7,767 bases of DNA from Campylobacteraceae bacterium (GTDB lineage: Bacteria > Campylobacterota > Campylobacteria > Campylobacterales > Sulfurovaceae), in assembly GCA_027063325.1 (NCBI GenBank), contig JAMOSA010000217.1:1-7767 (forward strand), given 5' to 3'. Each line of letters starts with the position of its first letter. The first letter of the stretch is position 1. The notes beneath the pieces are model-generated. The model ran no database searches. It was not told the DNA's origin and saw only the letters and a program-made list of their open reading frames with translations. The translations under genes were made by a program, and so were the position numbers. Positions 1-5,432 of the stretch are shown here, one piece after another.

Positions 1-978
1 AAAAGCAAATGCTATTAATCCTGGATCTTTAGGGAATGGTCTTAGAATCTCATAACTCCATAGGAAGTACCACTCTGGATAGATGTGTGGTGGTGTTTTT
101 AGTGGATCTGCTGGGTCAAAGTTAACTGGATCCATTGCAAATTCAAAGTGATAGAATACCAAATAGAAATATAGTATGAAATAAACACCCATTACAAATA
201 TATCTTTACTTAGGAATACTGGATTAAATGGAATAACTTTAGAACCTTTTCTATCTCCAGCTTTCCACTTCTGAGCTTCTACTTCAAAGTCAATTTCTTC
301 GCCATCTTGATTATTTACATGAGGTATTCTTAGAGTACCAAAGTGTAGTACAATCAAAGCCATAATAATAAGAGGCATTAAGAGTACATGAAGCATAAAG
401 AATCTTCCAAGGAATGCTTGTCCTGGTACATAGTCACCACGAATCCACTCAACCAAGCTATTAAACTCAAGTGAACCCATACTAAATAGGTTTGTAATAA
501 CCATACCAGCCCAGTAGCTCATCTGTCCCCAAGGTAGCATATATCCAGAGAATGCTTCAGCTGAAAAAGATACAAACAAAAGCATACCACTAATCCAGAT
601 AAGCTCTCTTCCTCTTTTGTATGAGCCATAGTAGATTCCTACAAACATATGGATATAGATAATCAAAAATACAACCGAAGCTGCAACTCCATGCATATGT
701 CTCCATAACCAACCATAACCAACTTCACTCATAATAGTGTAGTTTACACTATCAAAAGCTTTACTGGTATCTGGCAGATAATACATAAGTAGAAAAATAC
801 CACTAATAAGAAGTATTCCAAATGTAGCTGCTAGGATCATACCCATAGCCCACAAGAAGTTGATATTTTTTGGAATCCAATACTCTGTTGATAATACTCT
901 TTGTAGAGTATCAATAGCTAATCTTTCATCTAACCATTTATGTGAAAATGGTTTTGCATTAGGATCAAAATGTGCCAT
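1..978 (-). CDS. petB: Cytochrome b of the cytochrome bc complex (3' end outside window)
   Basis: Membrane subunit that carries two b hemes and the quinol sites of the bc complex, passing electrons from (mena)quinol to the Rieske protein and cytochrome c. I translated 326 codons from the ATG; the gene continues past the left edge, so the last part of a usual ~400-residue protein is missing. Visible: helix B heme ligands His96 and His110 in a WLWRHMHG context (13 residues between), helix D ligands His197 and His212 (14 residues between), and the Qo-site PEWY motif at 301-304. Hydrophobic helices lie near 42-67, 98-117, 128-150, 192-214 and 257-277. It starts 9 nt after the petA stop, with AAGGAG in front, so the two are co-transcribed. 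A separate c-type cytochrome gene would be expected to the left, outside the window. The length beyond PEWY suggests the single-chain form rather than split b6/subunit IV, but the far end is not seen. Confidence 0.95.
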   Translation of the reverse strand, partial: MAHFDPNAKPFSHKWLDERLAIDTLQRVLSTEYWIPKNINFLWAMGMILAATFGILLISGIFLLMYYLPDTSKAFDSVNYTIMSEVGYGWLWRHMHGVAASVVFLIIYIHMFVGIYYGSYKRGRELIWISGMLLFVSFSAEAFSGYMLPWGQMSYWAGMVITNLFSMGSLEFNSLVEWIRGDYVPGQAFLGRFFMLHVLLMPLIIMALIVLHFGTLRIPHVNNQDGEEIDFEVEAQKWKAGDRKGSKVIPFNPVFLSKDIFVMGVYFILYFYLVFYHFEFAMDPVNFDPADPLKTPPHIYPEWYFLWSYEILRPFPKDPGLIAFAF

Positions 979-983
979 ACTCT

Positions 984-989
984 CTCCTT
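984..989 (-). promoter_or_regulatory. Shine-Dalgarno of petB overlapping the petA stop
   Basis: On the minus strand the sequence reads TAAGGAGAGAGTATG. AAGGAG shares two bases with the petA TAA stop and lies 5 nt before the petB ATG. This near-perfect ribosome binding site fixes the petB start and implies that ribosomes finishing petA are placed to begin petB (translational coupling is inferred). Confidence 0.8.
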
Positions 990-1494
990 ACGCCACTAAT
1001 CCGGCATCTTTGAGTTTTTTATACTCAGGTCCCTCTTCACCAAGGACAACTTTTTTACCATCTATTTTAAATGGTGGGATTACCAATGGACTTGGTGGTG
1101 GAGCTTTTAATACTTCACCAGCAGCATCGAATTGACCACCATGACAAGCACAGATAAACTTGTGTTCGTCTGGAAAATATTCAGGGATACATCCTAAGTG
1201 TGTACATAAACCAATAGCAATAAAAAACTTATCTCCGCCTACATTAATAAGCCTTTTATCACTATATGCTTTATCGCTTTTAGATACTTTAAGTATAAAA
1301 ACAGGTTTACCTCTCCACATTTCAGTGTAGAGAACATTATCTTGAGCTTGACTCAAGTCAACTGTAGTAAAACCTGCTGCAGAAACACTTGGCAATGGAT
1401 CCCAAGTGCGTTTTGCAGCATATAAAGCACCTAAAGCACCAAGACCTGCAAAGGCACCAAGAGCTCTACCAAAGAATTTTCTTCTATCGCTCAT
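988..1494 (-). CDS. petA: Rieske [2Fe-2S] iron-sulfur subunit of the cytochrome bc complex
   Basis: 168-residue Rieske subunit that takes the first electron from quinol at the Qo site and passes it to cytochrome c. The N-terminus has a twin-arginine motif (DRRKFFG, residues 3-9) followed by one hydrophobic, Ala/Gly-rich segment (about 11-27), typical of Tat-exported Rieske proteins that keep the segment as an anchor. Cluster box I is CTHLGC (97-102) and box II is CACHGG (115-120). By family homology Cys97, His99, Cys115 and His118 bind the cluster, and Cys102-Cys117 form the disulfide. The proline loop PPPSP follows at 132-136. The Ser and Tyr that hydrogen-bond the cluster in high-potential Rieske proteins are Gly120 and Phe122 here, which fits a low-potential, menaquinol-linked enzyme (inference). 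An AGGA ribosome site lies 6 nt before the ATG. It is the first gene of the pet operon. Confidence 0.96.
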   Translation of the reverse strand: MSDRRKFFGRALGAFAGLGALGALYAAKRTWDPLPSVSAAGFTTVDLSQAQDNVLYTEMWRGKPVFILKVSKSDKAYSDKRLINVGGDKFFIAIGLCTHLGCIPEYFPDEHKFICACHGGQFDAAGEVLKAPPPSPLVIPPFKIDGKKVVLGEEGPEYKKLKDAGLVA

Positions 1495-1526
1495 TCTTCA
1501 TCCTTTTATGAAATTTGAAACGGTTA

Positions 1527-1532
1527 ATTATA
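1527..1532 (-). promoter_or_regulatory. Candidate -10 element of the petA-petB operon
   Basis: TATAAT on the minus strand within TTGCATATAATTAACC, 32 nt upstream of the petA ATG. Transcription would start near 1520 and give a leader of about 26 nt containing the AAAAGGA ribosome site. No convincing -35 box is seen, which is normal for Campylobacterota promoters. A second TATAAT at 1551-1556 (minus) is an alternative that would give a leader of about 50 nt. Sequence alone does not decide between them. Confidence 0.45.
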
Positions 1533-1550
1533 TGCAATTTTGGATAAATT

Positions 1551-1556
1551 ATTATA
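1551..1556 (-). promoter_or_regulatory. Alternative -10 element upstream of petA
   Basis: A second exact TATAAT on the minus strand, in the context ATTACTATAATAATTT, 24 bp upstream of the first. It would start transcription near 1544. In so AT-rich a region exact hexamers can arise by chance, so I rate it below the proximal one. If used, the direct repeats at 1590-1623 would lie at roughly -46 to -79 of this start. Confidence 0.3.
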
Positions 1557-1589
1557 GTAATTTGATACAGATATAATTAAAAAGTTATT

Positions 1590-1623
1590 TTTGTAACAAA
1601 AATTAACCAATTTGTAGCAAAAA
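1590..1623. repeat. Two 13-bp direct repeats, TTTGTARCAAAAA, spaced 21 bp
   Basis: TTTGTAACAAAAA at 1590-1602 and TTTGTAGCAAAAA at 1611-1623 differ at one position and are 21 bp apart start to start, about two turns of the helix. The first copy, with two more bases on its left, is also a perfect 15-bp palindrome with a single central base (TTTTTGT-A-ACAAAAA, 1588-1602). Spacing, symmetry and position upstream of the petA promoter suggest tandem regulator sites. I cannot name a regulator, and the motif does not match the FNR consensus. Confidence 0.5.
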
Positions 1624-1641
1624 GCACTCTAAAAACACTAT

Positions 1642-1670
1642 TTAATTAGGACTAATTTACTCCTAATTAA
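1642..1670. repeat. Perfect 10-bp inverted repeat with 9-nt loop
   Basis: TTAATTAGGA (1642-1651) and its exact complement TCCTAATTAA (1661-1670) flank a 9-nt loop. On the minus strand the hairpin is followed by ATAGTG and a TTTTT run, so it could act as a weak terminator for transcripts coming from the transpeptidase gene. It could also be an operator upstream of petA. A further TTAATTAA lies just to the right (about 1687-1694). Confidence 0.5.
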
Positions 1671-1719
1671 CATATATTTTGGTACTTTAATTAAATAGGT
1701 TTTTATAAAAATTTGATTG

Positions 1720-1829
1720 ATAACTGACCTTATGTACCTTAAAATCTTTTGGTTTAGAGTTTTTTGTCTCTTGAACAAAAGATTTTAAAGTAAAAAAAGA
1801 ATTAAAATTGTATTTTTAATATCAGTTAT
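1720..1829. repeat. Nested inverted repeats next to the transpeptidase stop codon
   Basis: The outer arms are ATAACTGA (1720-1727) and TCAGTTAT (1822-1829). Inside them lies a longer inverted repeat: a 13-bp perfect core (TTAAAATCTTTTG at 1739-1751, CAAAAGATTTTAA at 1776-1788), extended outward after one mismatch by 3 bp to 1735 and 1792. Within its loop AGAG (1756-1759) can pair with CTCT (1768-1771), leaving an 8-nt apical loop, so 1735-1792 could fold as one long imperfect hairpin. The role is unknown: 3'-end RNA structure of the thyX-transpeptidase transcript is the simplest reading. The 110-bp length with short inverted ends could also be a small remnant repeat element, but nothing else supports that. 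Confidence 0.5.
1792..1820 (-). terminator. Possible weak terminator after the transpeptidase gene
   Basis: Starting 9 nt after the stop codon on the minus strand, ATTAAAA (1814-1820) can pair with TTTTAAT (1801-1807), with TC and then seven T residues (1792-1798) behind it. The shape is that of an intrinsic terminator, but the stem is 7 bp with no G:C pair, so alone it would be weak. The large hairpin directly downstream (1735-1792) may do the work instead. Confidence 0.3.
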
Positions 1830-3542
1830 TTATCTGATAAATATAGAAGTCCTCTTTTTTTTCTGTTTTCTTAGTGGATTGAGTCTATTTTTTGGTACTA
1901 TAAATGTAGCTTTTTTTCTACCCTCTGTTGATTCCCAAATAATTTCATCATGCAAATATATGTCATATAAAAAGTACTCTTTTTTACCCTCTTTTCTTAC
2001 TGTAAAATAGACAATATGCACTGGGATTGGTTTTTTGAAGTGTATTGTTGTAGGCTTGTTACTCTCAAATATCTCATCTATTTTACTTTGGGTATAGTTG
2101 CCTTTGGCATATTTTAGTAGCAAATTCATAAAATCAAACGGTTTTTTTACTCTCATACAACCTGAGCTAAATACCCTGTATCTATACTTGAACAAACTCT
2201 TGTTATCTGTATCATGTAGATATACAGAGTATCTGTTTGGAAACATAAATTTGACTCTACCAAGTGCATTTTTACTGCTGGGATACTGTACAAACCTGTA
2301 TGGTATTGGATCTTTTAAGTGTTCATAGGTAAAGAGTTTTTGTAAATCAACCTCTACCTCTTTTGCATTTTTTTTGTAAGAGTCAAATATATGAATATTA
2401 TGCTCCTGTAAATAACTTGGATGTTTTTTCAGCATAGGTATAAGATCTCTTTTTACCAAATTATCCGGTATTGTCCATGTTGGATTTAGTACCATATATC
2501 TCAGTTTGCTACTAAATATGGGGGTTGGTCTATCAATCCTACCTACAACTACATCACTTTTAAATACAACTTTGCCACTACTATAAAATCTCATCATATA
2601 CTCAGGTACATTTACCTCTACATATGTAGGCTCAAAAGAGTGTGGATACAGCTTGATTTTATCCAGGTTTATAAGTATTTTTTTTACATACTTATATTTG
2701 TTCATATTTAGATAGTGTATCATTTTATTGTCTATAGTATCATCGGGAGGTAGTTTGAACCTATCTCTAAATGATCGTACAGCCTTTAGTAGATTTTTGT
2801 CAAAATAGTTGTTTATTCCTGCATTTTTTGGATAATCACCAAAGAATTTCAATCTTCTTTTGATAGAAGATATTCTACTATCGCTACTACCAAGCTTTAA
2901 TCTACGCCCCTCATGAAGTTTTGGAAAATCTGGCATATGTGAGTACTTTTTTAGCATTGCTACAAGATTTCGGTATCTATCTTCTAATGGTAACTGCTCT
3001 TTTAGGAATGTTCTTAATTTCCCACTGTTTATAACCTTGCACAATTTCTCTGAAGATGGCATTGGTTTTGGGTGTATATCCCATACTGCATGAATATCCT
3101 GTTTTGATTTTAAATCATTCAGTTTTTTTTGTACCAGTTTCCAGTCAACATCACCAACTCTCATAAAGTAGAGTAACTGCATCAAAGCATCACTCATCAT
3201 TACATCAAGTCTTGCTTTGGCTACTGGTATCATACTTTGCGGAATTGAACCACTGTCTATTCTAAAAGATAACTCTTTTATCTCATTCCTGTTGAAGTTT
3301 TTGTTTTTGTAGTTGTACAGAGGATTATCCAAAGCTCCAAGAAGTAAAAAAAATCTGTTGCTGTTTTCTTCTCCTACCCAAAATGGTCTATTGTTGTTGC
3401 ACTGATAGAGGTTTGATATACTACTTTTAAAGTAGCTTGAGAGTTTATTATTGATTGTATTTACAATCTCTTTTGATATATCTTCTTGTGAAGCATATAA
3501 AAAGAGTATTGTAGATACAAAGAGTATAAGTATCTTTTTCAC
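1830..3542 (-). CDS. YcbB/LdtD-type L,D-transpeptidase (peptidoglycan cross-linking), exported
   Basis: 570-residue periplasmic enzyme expected to form 3-3 (meso-DAP to meso-DAP) cross-links in peptidoglycan. Order of parts: signal peptide (MKKILILFVSTILFLYA, 1-17), helical scaffold region about 45-200 as in YcbB/LdtD proteins, a peptidoglycan-binding-like helical module about 215-280, and the YkuD catalytic domain about 306-480. The active site is clear: HDT at 443-445 and SSGCMRV at 459-465, with Cys462 as nucleophile. A family-typical tail follows (PVHIVYFTV at 507-515, then YLHDE at 529-533) and ends in a basic stretch (KQKKKR, 559-564). The start is GTG, directly abutting the thyX TAG stop; AAGGA 7 nt upstream and the signal peptide support it. 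Co-transcription with thyX is likely. It is not the L,D-carboxypeptidase type (Csd6/Pgp2), which lacks this scaffold. Confidence 0.92.
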   Translation of the reverse strand: MKKILILFVSTILFLYASQEDISKEIVNTINNKLSSYFKSSISNLYQCNNNRPFWVGEENSNRFFLLLGALDNPLYNYKNKNFNRNEIKELSFRIDSGSIPQSMIPVAKARLDVMMSDALMQLLYFMRVGDVDWKLVQKKLNDLKSKQDIHAVWDIHPKPMPSSEKLCKVINSGKLRTFLKEQLPLEDRYRNLVAMLKKYSHMPDFPKLHEGRRLKLGSSDSRISSIKRRLKFFGDYPKNAGINNYFDKNLLKAVRSFRDRFKLPPDDTIDNKMIHYLNMNKYKYVKKILINLDKIKLYPHSFEPTYVEVNVPEYMMRFYSSGKVVFKSDVVVGRIDRPTPIFSSKLRYMVLNPTWTIPDNLVKRDLIPMLKKHPSYLQEHNIHIFDSYKKNAKEVEVDLQKLFTYEHLKDPIPYRFVQYPSSKNALGRVKFMFPNRYSVYLHDTDNKSLFKYRYRVFSSGCMRVKKPFDFMNLLLKYAKGNYTQSKIDEIFESNKPTTIHFKKPIPVHIVYFTVRKEGKKEYFLYDIYLHDEIIWESTEGRKKATFIVPKNRLNPLRKQKKKRTSIFIR

Positions 3543-4166
3543 CTACTCTTCCTTATTTTTAATATACTCTTCAAATAGATATTTATGATCTTTTGGAAGA
3601 TTACTATATATCTTTCCTGCCAAATCTCTTATCTCCCAAAGAGCCTCTTTTGTACTCCTTAGAGATAAAAAGTTTTGCAGACTTCTAGCATTGATTGTCC
3701 AAGTAAGTTCTGTTTTGTAACTCTCAGGAAGTGCATATTTTGCCAAATCATTACTGATTCCACTCTTTAGGAGACTTTGCAATTCATTTAAAGCCTTTAT
3801 AGAAGCTCTGTTTACTTGACTATCTCTAGTAAGTACCAAAAATCTACTGGCACTCTCAAAATCATTTGTATCAAATGGTTTAGTATCTTTTAACTCTTTT
3901 AGTGTATATCTAGTACTCTTTACACTCAAAGATGCCATTCTATGTCTTGCTAACTCTTGTAAACAGGCTCTACTGATACCTTTGATATAAAATGTATATA
4001 CAAGATGCTCCAGGGTACTTGAGTGTTTGTATTTGTTACCAACTCTGTCTATTAATGCTTTGTCTCTCTCTCCGCCATTATCACTTTTATCGAAACTTTG
4101 CCAACAGGTACGAATTGCCATAGAGCATACTTCAAGTGGCGTATAGTGTAGCAGTTTGATATCCAT
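3543..4166 (-). CDS. thyX: Flavin-dependent thymidylate synthase ThyX
   Basis: 207-residue cytoplasmic enzyme making dTMP from dUMP with methylene-tetrahydrofolate, FAD and NADPH. The signature RHRX7S is present: Arg74-His75-Arg76 through Ser84, continuing S-T-R-Y to residue 87. Upstream is the family pattern HSSTLEH (48-54) of the flavin-binding region. Near the C-terminus are ALPESYKTELTWTINARSL (145-163) and Arg170 followed by EIR (178-180), matching the substrate-binding and helical end of the family. Length is normal. The ATG has AGGAG 5 nt upstream. It is first in a unit with the L,D-transpeptidase gene and divergent from dgt, another dNTP-pool gene. Its presence suggests the organism relies on ThyX rather than ThyA, though absence of thyA cannot be judged from this window. 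Confidence 0.97.
   Translation of the reverse strand: MDIKLLHYTPLEVCSMAIRTCWQSFDKSDNGGERDKALIDRVGNKYKHSSTLEHLVYTFYIKGISRACLQELARHRMASLSVKSTRYTLKELKDTKPFDTNDFESASRFLVLTRDSQVNRASIKALNELQSLLKSGISNDLAKYALPESYKTELTWTINARSLQNFLSLRSTKEALWEIRDLAGKIYSNLPKDHKYLFEEYIKNKEE
3550..3554 (-). promoter_or_regulatory. Shine-Dalgarno for the GTG-started transpeptidase, inside thyX
   Basis: AAGGA on the minus strand lies within the last codons of thyX and 7 nt before the GTG that immediately follows the thyX TAG. It decides the start of the transpeptidase: the GTG opens a clean signal peptide, and no ATG near the N-terminus gives one. Confidence 0.7.
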
Positions 4167-4192
4167 AAAGACTCCTACTTTTTTATAAATGC

Positions 4193-4198
4193 TACAAT
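4193..4198 (+). promoter_or_regulatory. Candidate -10 element of dgt
   Basis: TACAAT preceded by a T-rich stretch (six T at 4179-4184), as in Campylobacterota promoters. Transcription would begin near 4205, leaving a leader of about 26 nt with GGAG (4219-4222) 8 nt before the ATG at 4231. Two bases of this hexamer overlap the thyX -10 on the other strand. Confidence 0.5.
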
Positions 4199-4202
4199 TA
4201 TA
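4197..4202 (-). promoter_or_regulatory. Candidate -10 element of the thyX-transpeptidase unit
   Basis: An exact TATAAT on the minus strand in the context CTTTGATATAATTG, a good extended -10 for this phylum and similar to the TTTGGATATAAT upstream of typA. Transcription would start near 4190, giving a leader of about 24 nt that carries AGGAG at 4172-4176, 5 nt before the thyX ATG. Confidence 0.6.
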
Positions 4203-4230
4203 TCAAAGTAATATTATTGGAGCTGTAGTT

Positions 4231-5346
4231 ATGGTTGATGTATATAAGAGATTCTATCCTTTTGAAGAGGATTTTAGAGATCCATTCTCCAGAGACAGAG
4301 ACAGGATAATACATTGTGGTTCCTTTAGAAGATTAGAGTATAAAACCCAGGTTTTTCTAAATCATGAAGGGGATTACTTTCGTACTAGATTAACTCACTC
4401 TCTTGAAGTAAGCCAAATAGCAAGAACTATTGCAAACTATTTGGGATTAAATGTAACACTTGCTGAAGCAATAGCTTTATCACATGATCTGGGTCATACT
4501 CCATTTGGTCATGTTGGTGGAGATGTGCTTGATGATTTACTCAAAAAGAGTGGAGTTAAGAATGGTTTTGAGCATAACTATCAATCATTTAGAGTACTTA
4601 CACTACTTGAGAAGAGATACAAAAATTTTGATGGATTAAATTTGACCTATGCTACACTTGAGGGAGTTTTAAAACACTCTTATCCATATGATAAACCATT
4701 TATTCCAGATATTGTAAGAGACTATTTTCATATGGATTATCATCCATCACTTGAGGCTATGGTTGTAGATTGTGCTGATGAGATAGCATATACAAGTCAT
4801 GATATAGATGATGGAATCAAGTATCAACTCATAGATTTTGATACACTGCTTAGTTCTCCTTTATCAAAGAGGGTAGATTATATGGTAAGCAAAGAGGGAG
4901 TAAGCAGAAGTGATGGTAAACTCTATAGACACAGATTTGTAGCAGCACTTATAAAGATACTGGTTGAAGATCTTATAAATAATTCAAAACAAAATTCAAA
5001 AGAGTTAAAAAATAATAAACCTCTATGTAGTCAAATAGAAGCTACAGAGCCTGTTGCTGTCTCTTTCTCTACAACAATAGCCAAAGAGTTGAAAATGTTA
5101 AAAAAACTATTGAGACAAAAGTTATATTTACACCAAAAAATAGTTAGAAAGATGCATGCTGGAAAAGAGTGTGTCAGAGCTTTATATAGAGCATTCAATG
5201 AAGATTATACTCTAATGCCACAATCTATGATAGAGGCACTTGAATATAGAAGTCAGCATAGGGTAGTAGCTGATTATATAGCTTCAATGACAGATAGATA
5301 TGCCATGAAGAGTTATCATGAAGTGTATGGTATAAATTTGCACTGA
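4231..5346 (+). CDS. dgt: HD-domain dNTP triphosphohydrolase (dGTPase-like)
   Basis: 371-residue cytoplasmic enzyme of the dGTPase family, which splits dNTPs into deoxynucleoside and triphosphate and so lowers the dNTP pool. The N-terminus has the family blocks FSRDRDRIIHCGSFRRLEYKT (19-39) and NHEGDYFRTRLTHS (44-57). The HD metal centre is His56, His85-Asp86 (SHDLGHTPFGH, 84-94) and Asp183 in ADEIAY (182-187). Residues about 250-275 form a Lys/Asn/Ser-rich, probably flexible insertion. The protein is the short type (E. coli Dgt is about 505 residues), so true substrate preference is uncertain. I chose ATG 4231: it has GGAG 8 nt upstream and begins the conserved sequence. An in-frame ATG at 4189 lies upstream of the likely transcription start. 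It ends just before the typA promoter. Confidence 0.93.
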   Translation: MVDVYKRFYPFEEDFRDPFSRDRDRIIHCGSFRRLEYKTQVFLNHEGDYFRTRLTHSLEVSQIARTIANYLGLNVTLAEAIALSHDLGHTPFGHVGGDVLDDLLKKSGVKNGFEHNYQSFRVLTLLEKRYKNFDGLNLTYATLEGVLKHSYPYDKPFIPDIVRDYFHMDYHPSLEAMVVDCADEIAYTSHDIDDGIKYQLIDFDTLLSSPLSKRVDYMVSKEGVSRSDGKLYRHRFVAALIKILVEDLINNSKQNSKELKNNKPLCSQIEATEPVAVSFSTTIAKELKMLKKLLRQKLYLHQKIVRKMHAGKECVRALYRAFNEDYTLMPQSMIEALEYRSQHRVVADYIASMTDRYAMKSYHEVYGINLH

Positions 5347-5369
5347 TGATATATGAAGCTAAATTTGGA

Positions 5370-5375
5370 TATAAT
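5370..5375 (+). promoter_or_regulatory. Candidate -10 element of typA
   Basis: TATAAT in the context TTTGGATATAATATG, 24 nt after the dgt stop. It resembles the thyX element (TTTGATATAAT). Transcription would start near 5382 and give a leader of about 51 nt (5382-5432), so typA need not depend on the dgt promoter. The leader is less AT-rich than its surroundings (CCCGGTTTCGC from 5379). Confidence 0.5.
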
Positions 5376-5432
5376 ATGCCCGGTTTCGCAACAAGCGACT
5401 GCAAACAACTACAATTTGGGAAAATCAAGAGA

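Larger units (their letters stand above)
1495..1829. other. Gene-free AT-rich intergenic region between petA and the L,D-transpeptidase gene
   Basis: I find no credible coding sequence on either strand in these 335 bp; the longest initiating frame I checked by eye, on the minus strand at 1638-1673, encodes only 11 residues. The region serves as the upstream region of petA and as the 3' flank of the transpeptidase gene, both on the minus strand. It holds, from left to right, two TATAAT hexamers (minus strand), a pair of 13-bp direct repeats, a perfect 10-bp inverted repeat, and a nested set of inverted repeats ending at the transpeptidase stop. These are listed separately. Confidence 0.75.

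Noticed and set aside
860..1135. 91-codon plus-strand reading frame across the petB/petA junction
   Set aside because: It lies opposite two well-supported genes, spans the 3' end of one and the 5' end of the other, and its translation has no recognisable family features.
1638..1673. 11-codon minus-strand micro-ORF over the TTAATTAGGA inverted repeat
   Set aside because: It is too short, has no clear ribosome site and arises from the palindrome itself; a leader peptide role cannot be supported.
1855..1862. Run of eight A (minus strand) near the 3' end of the transpeptidase gene, as a phase-variable tract
   Set aside because: A8 tracts are common in AT-rich genomes, and a one-base loss would change only the last few residues, well after the catalytic domain. 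Phase-variable tracts in this phylum are usually longer G/C runs.
2098..2328. 76-codon plus-strand frame inside the transpeptidase gene
   Set aside because: It is antisense to the catalytic domain of a clear L,D-transpeptidase and has no plausible product.
4189..4230. Upstream ATG adding 14 residues to Dgt
   Set aside because: The ATG lies between the T-rich stretch and the likely -10 element, upstream of the predicted transcription start, and has no ribosome site; ATG 4231 has GGAG at a good distance.
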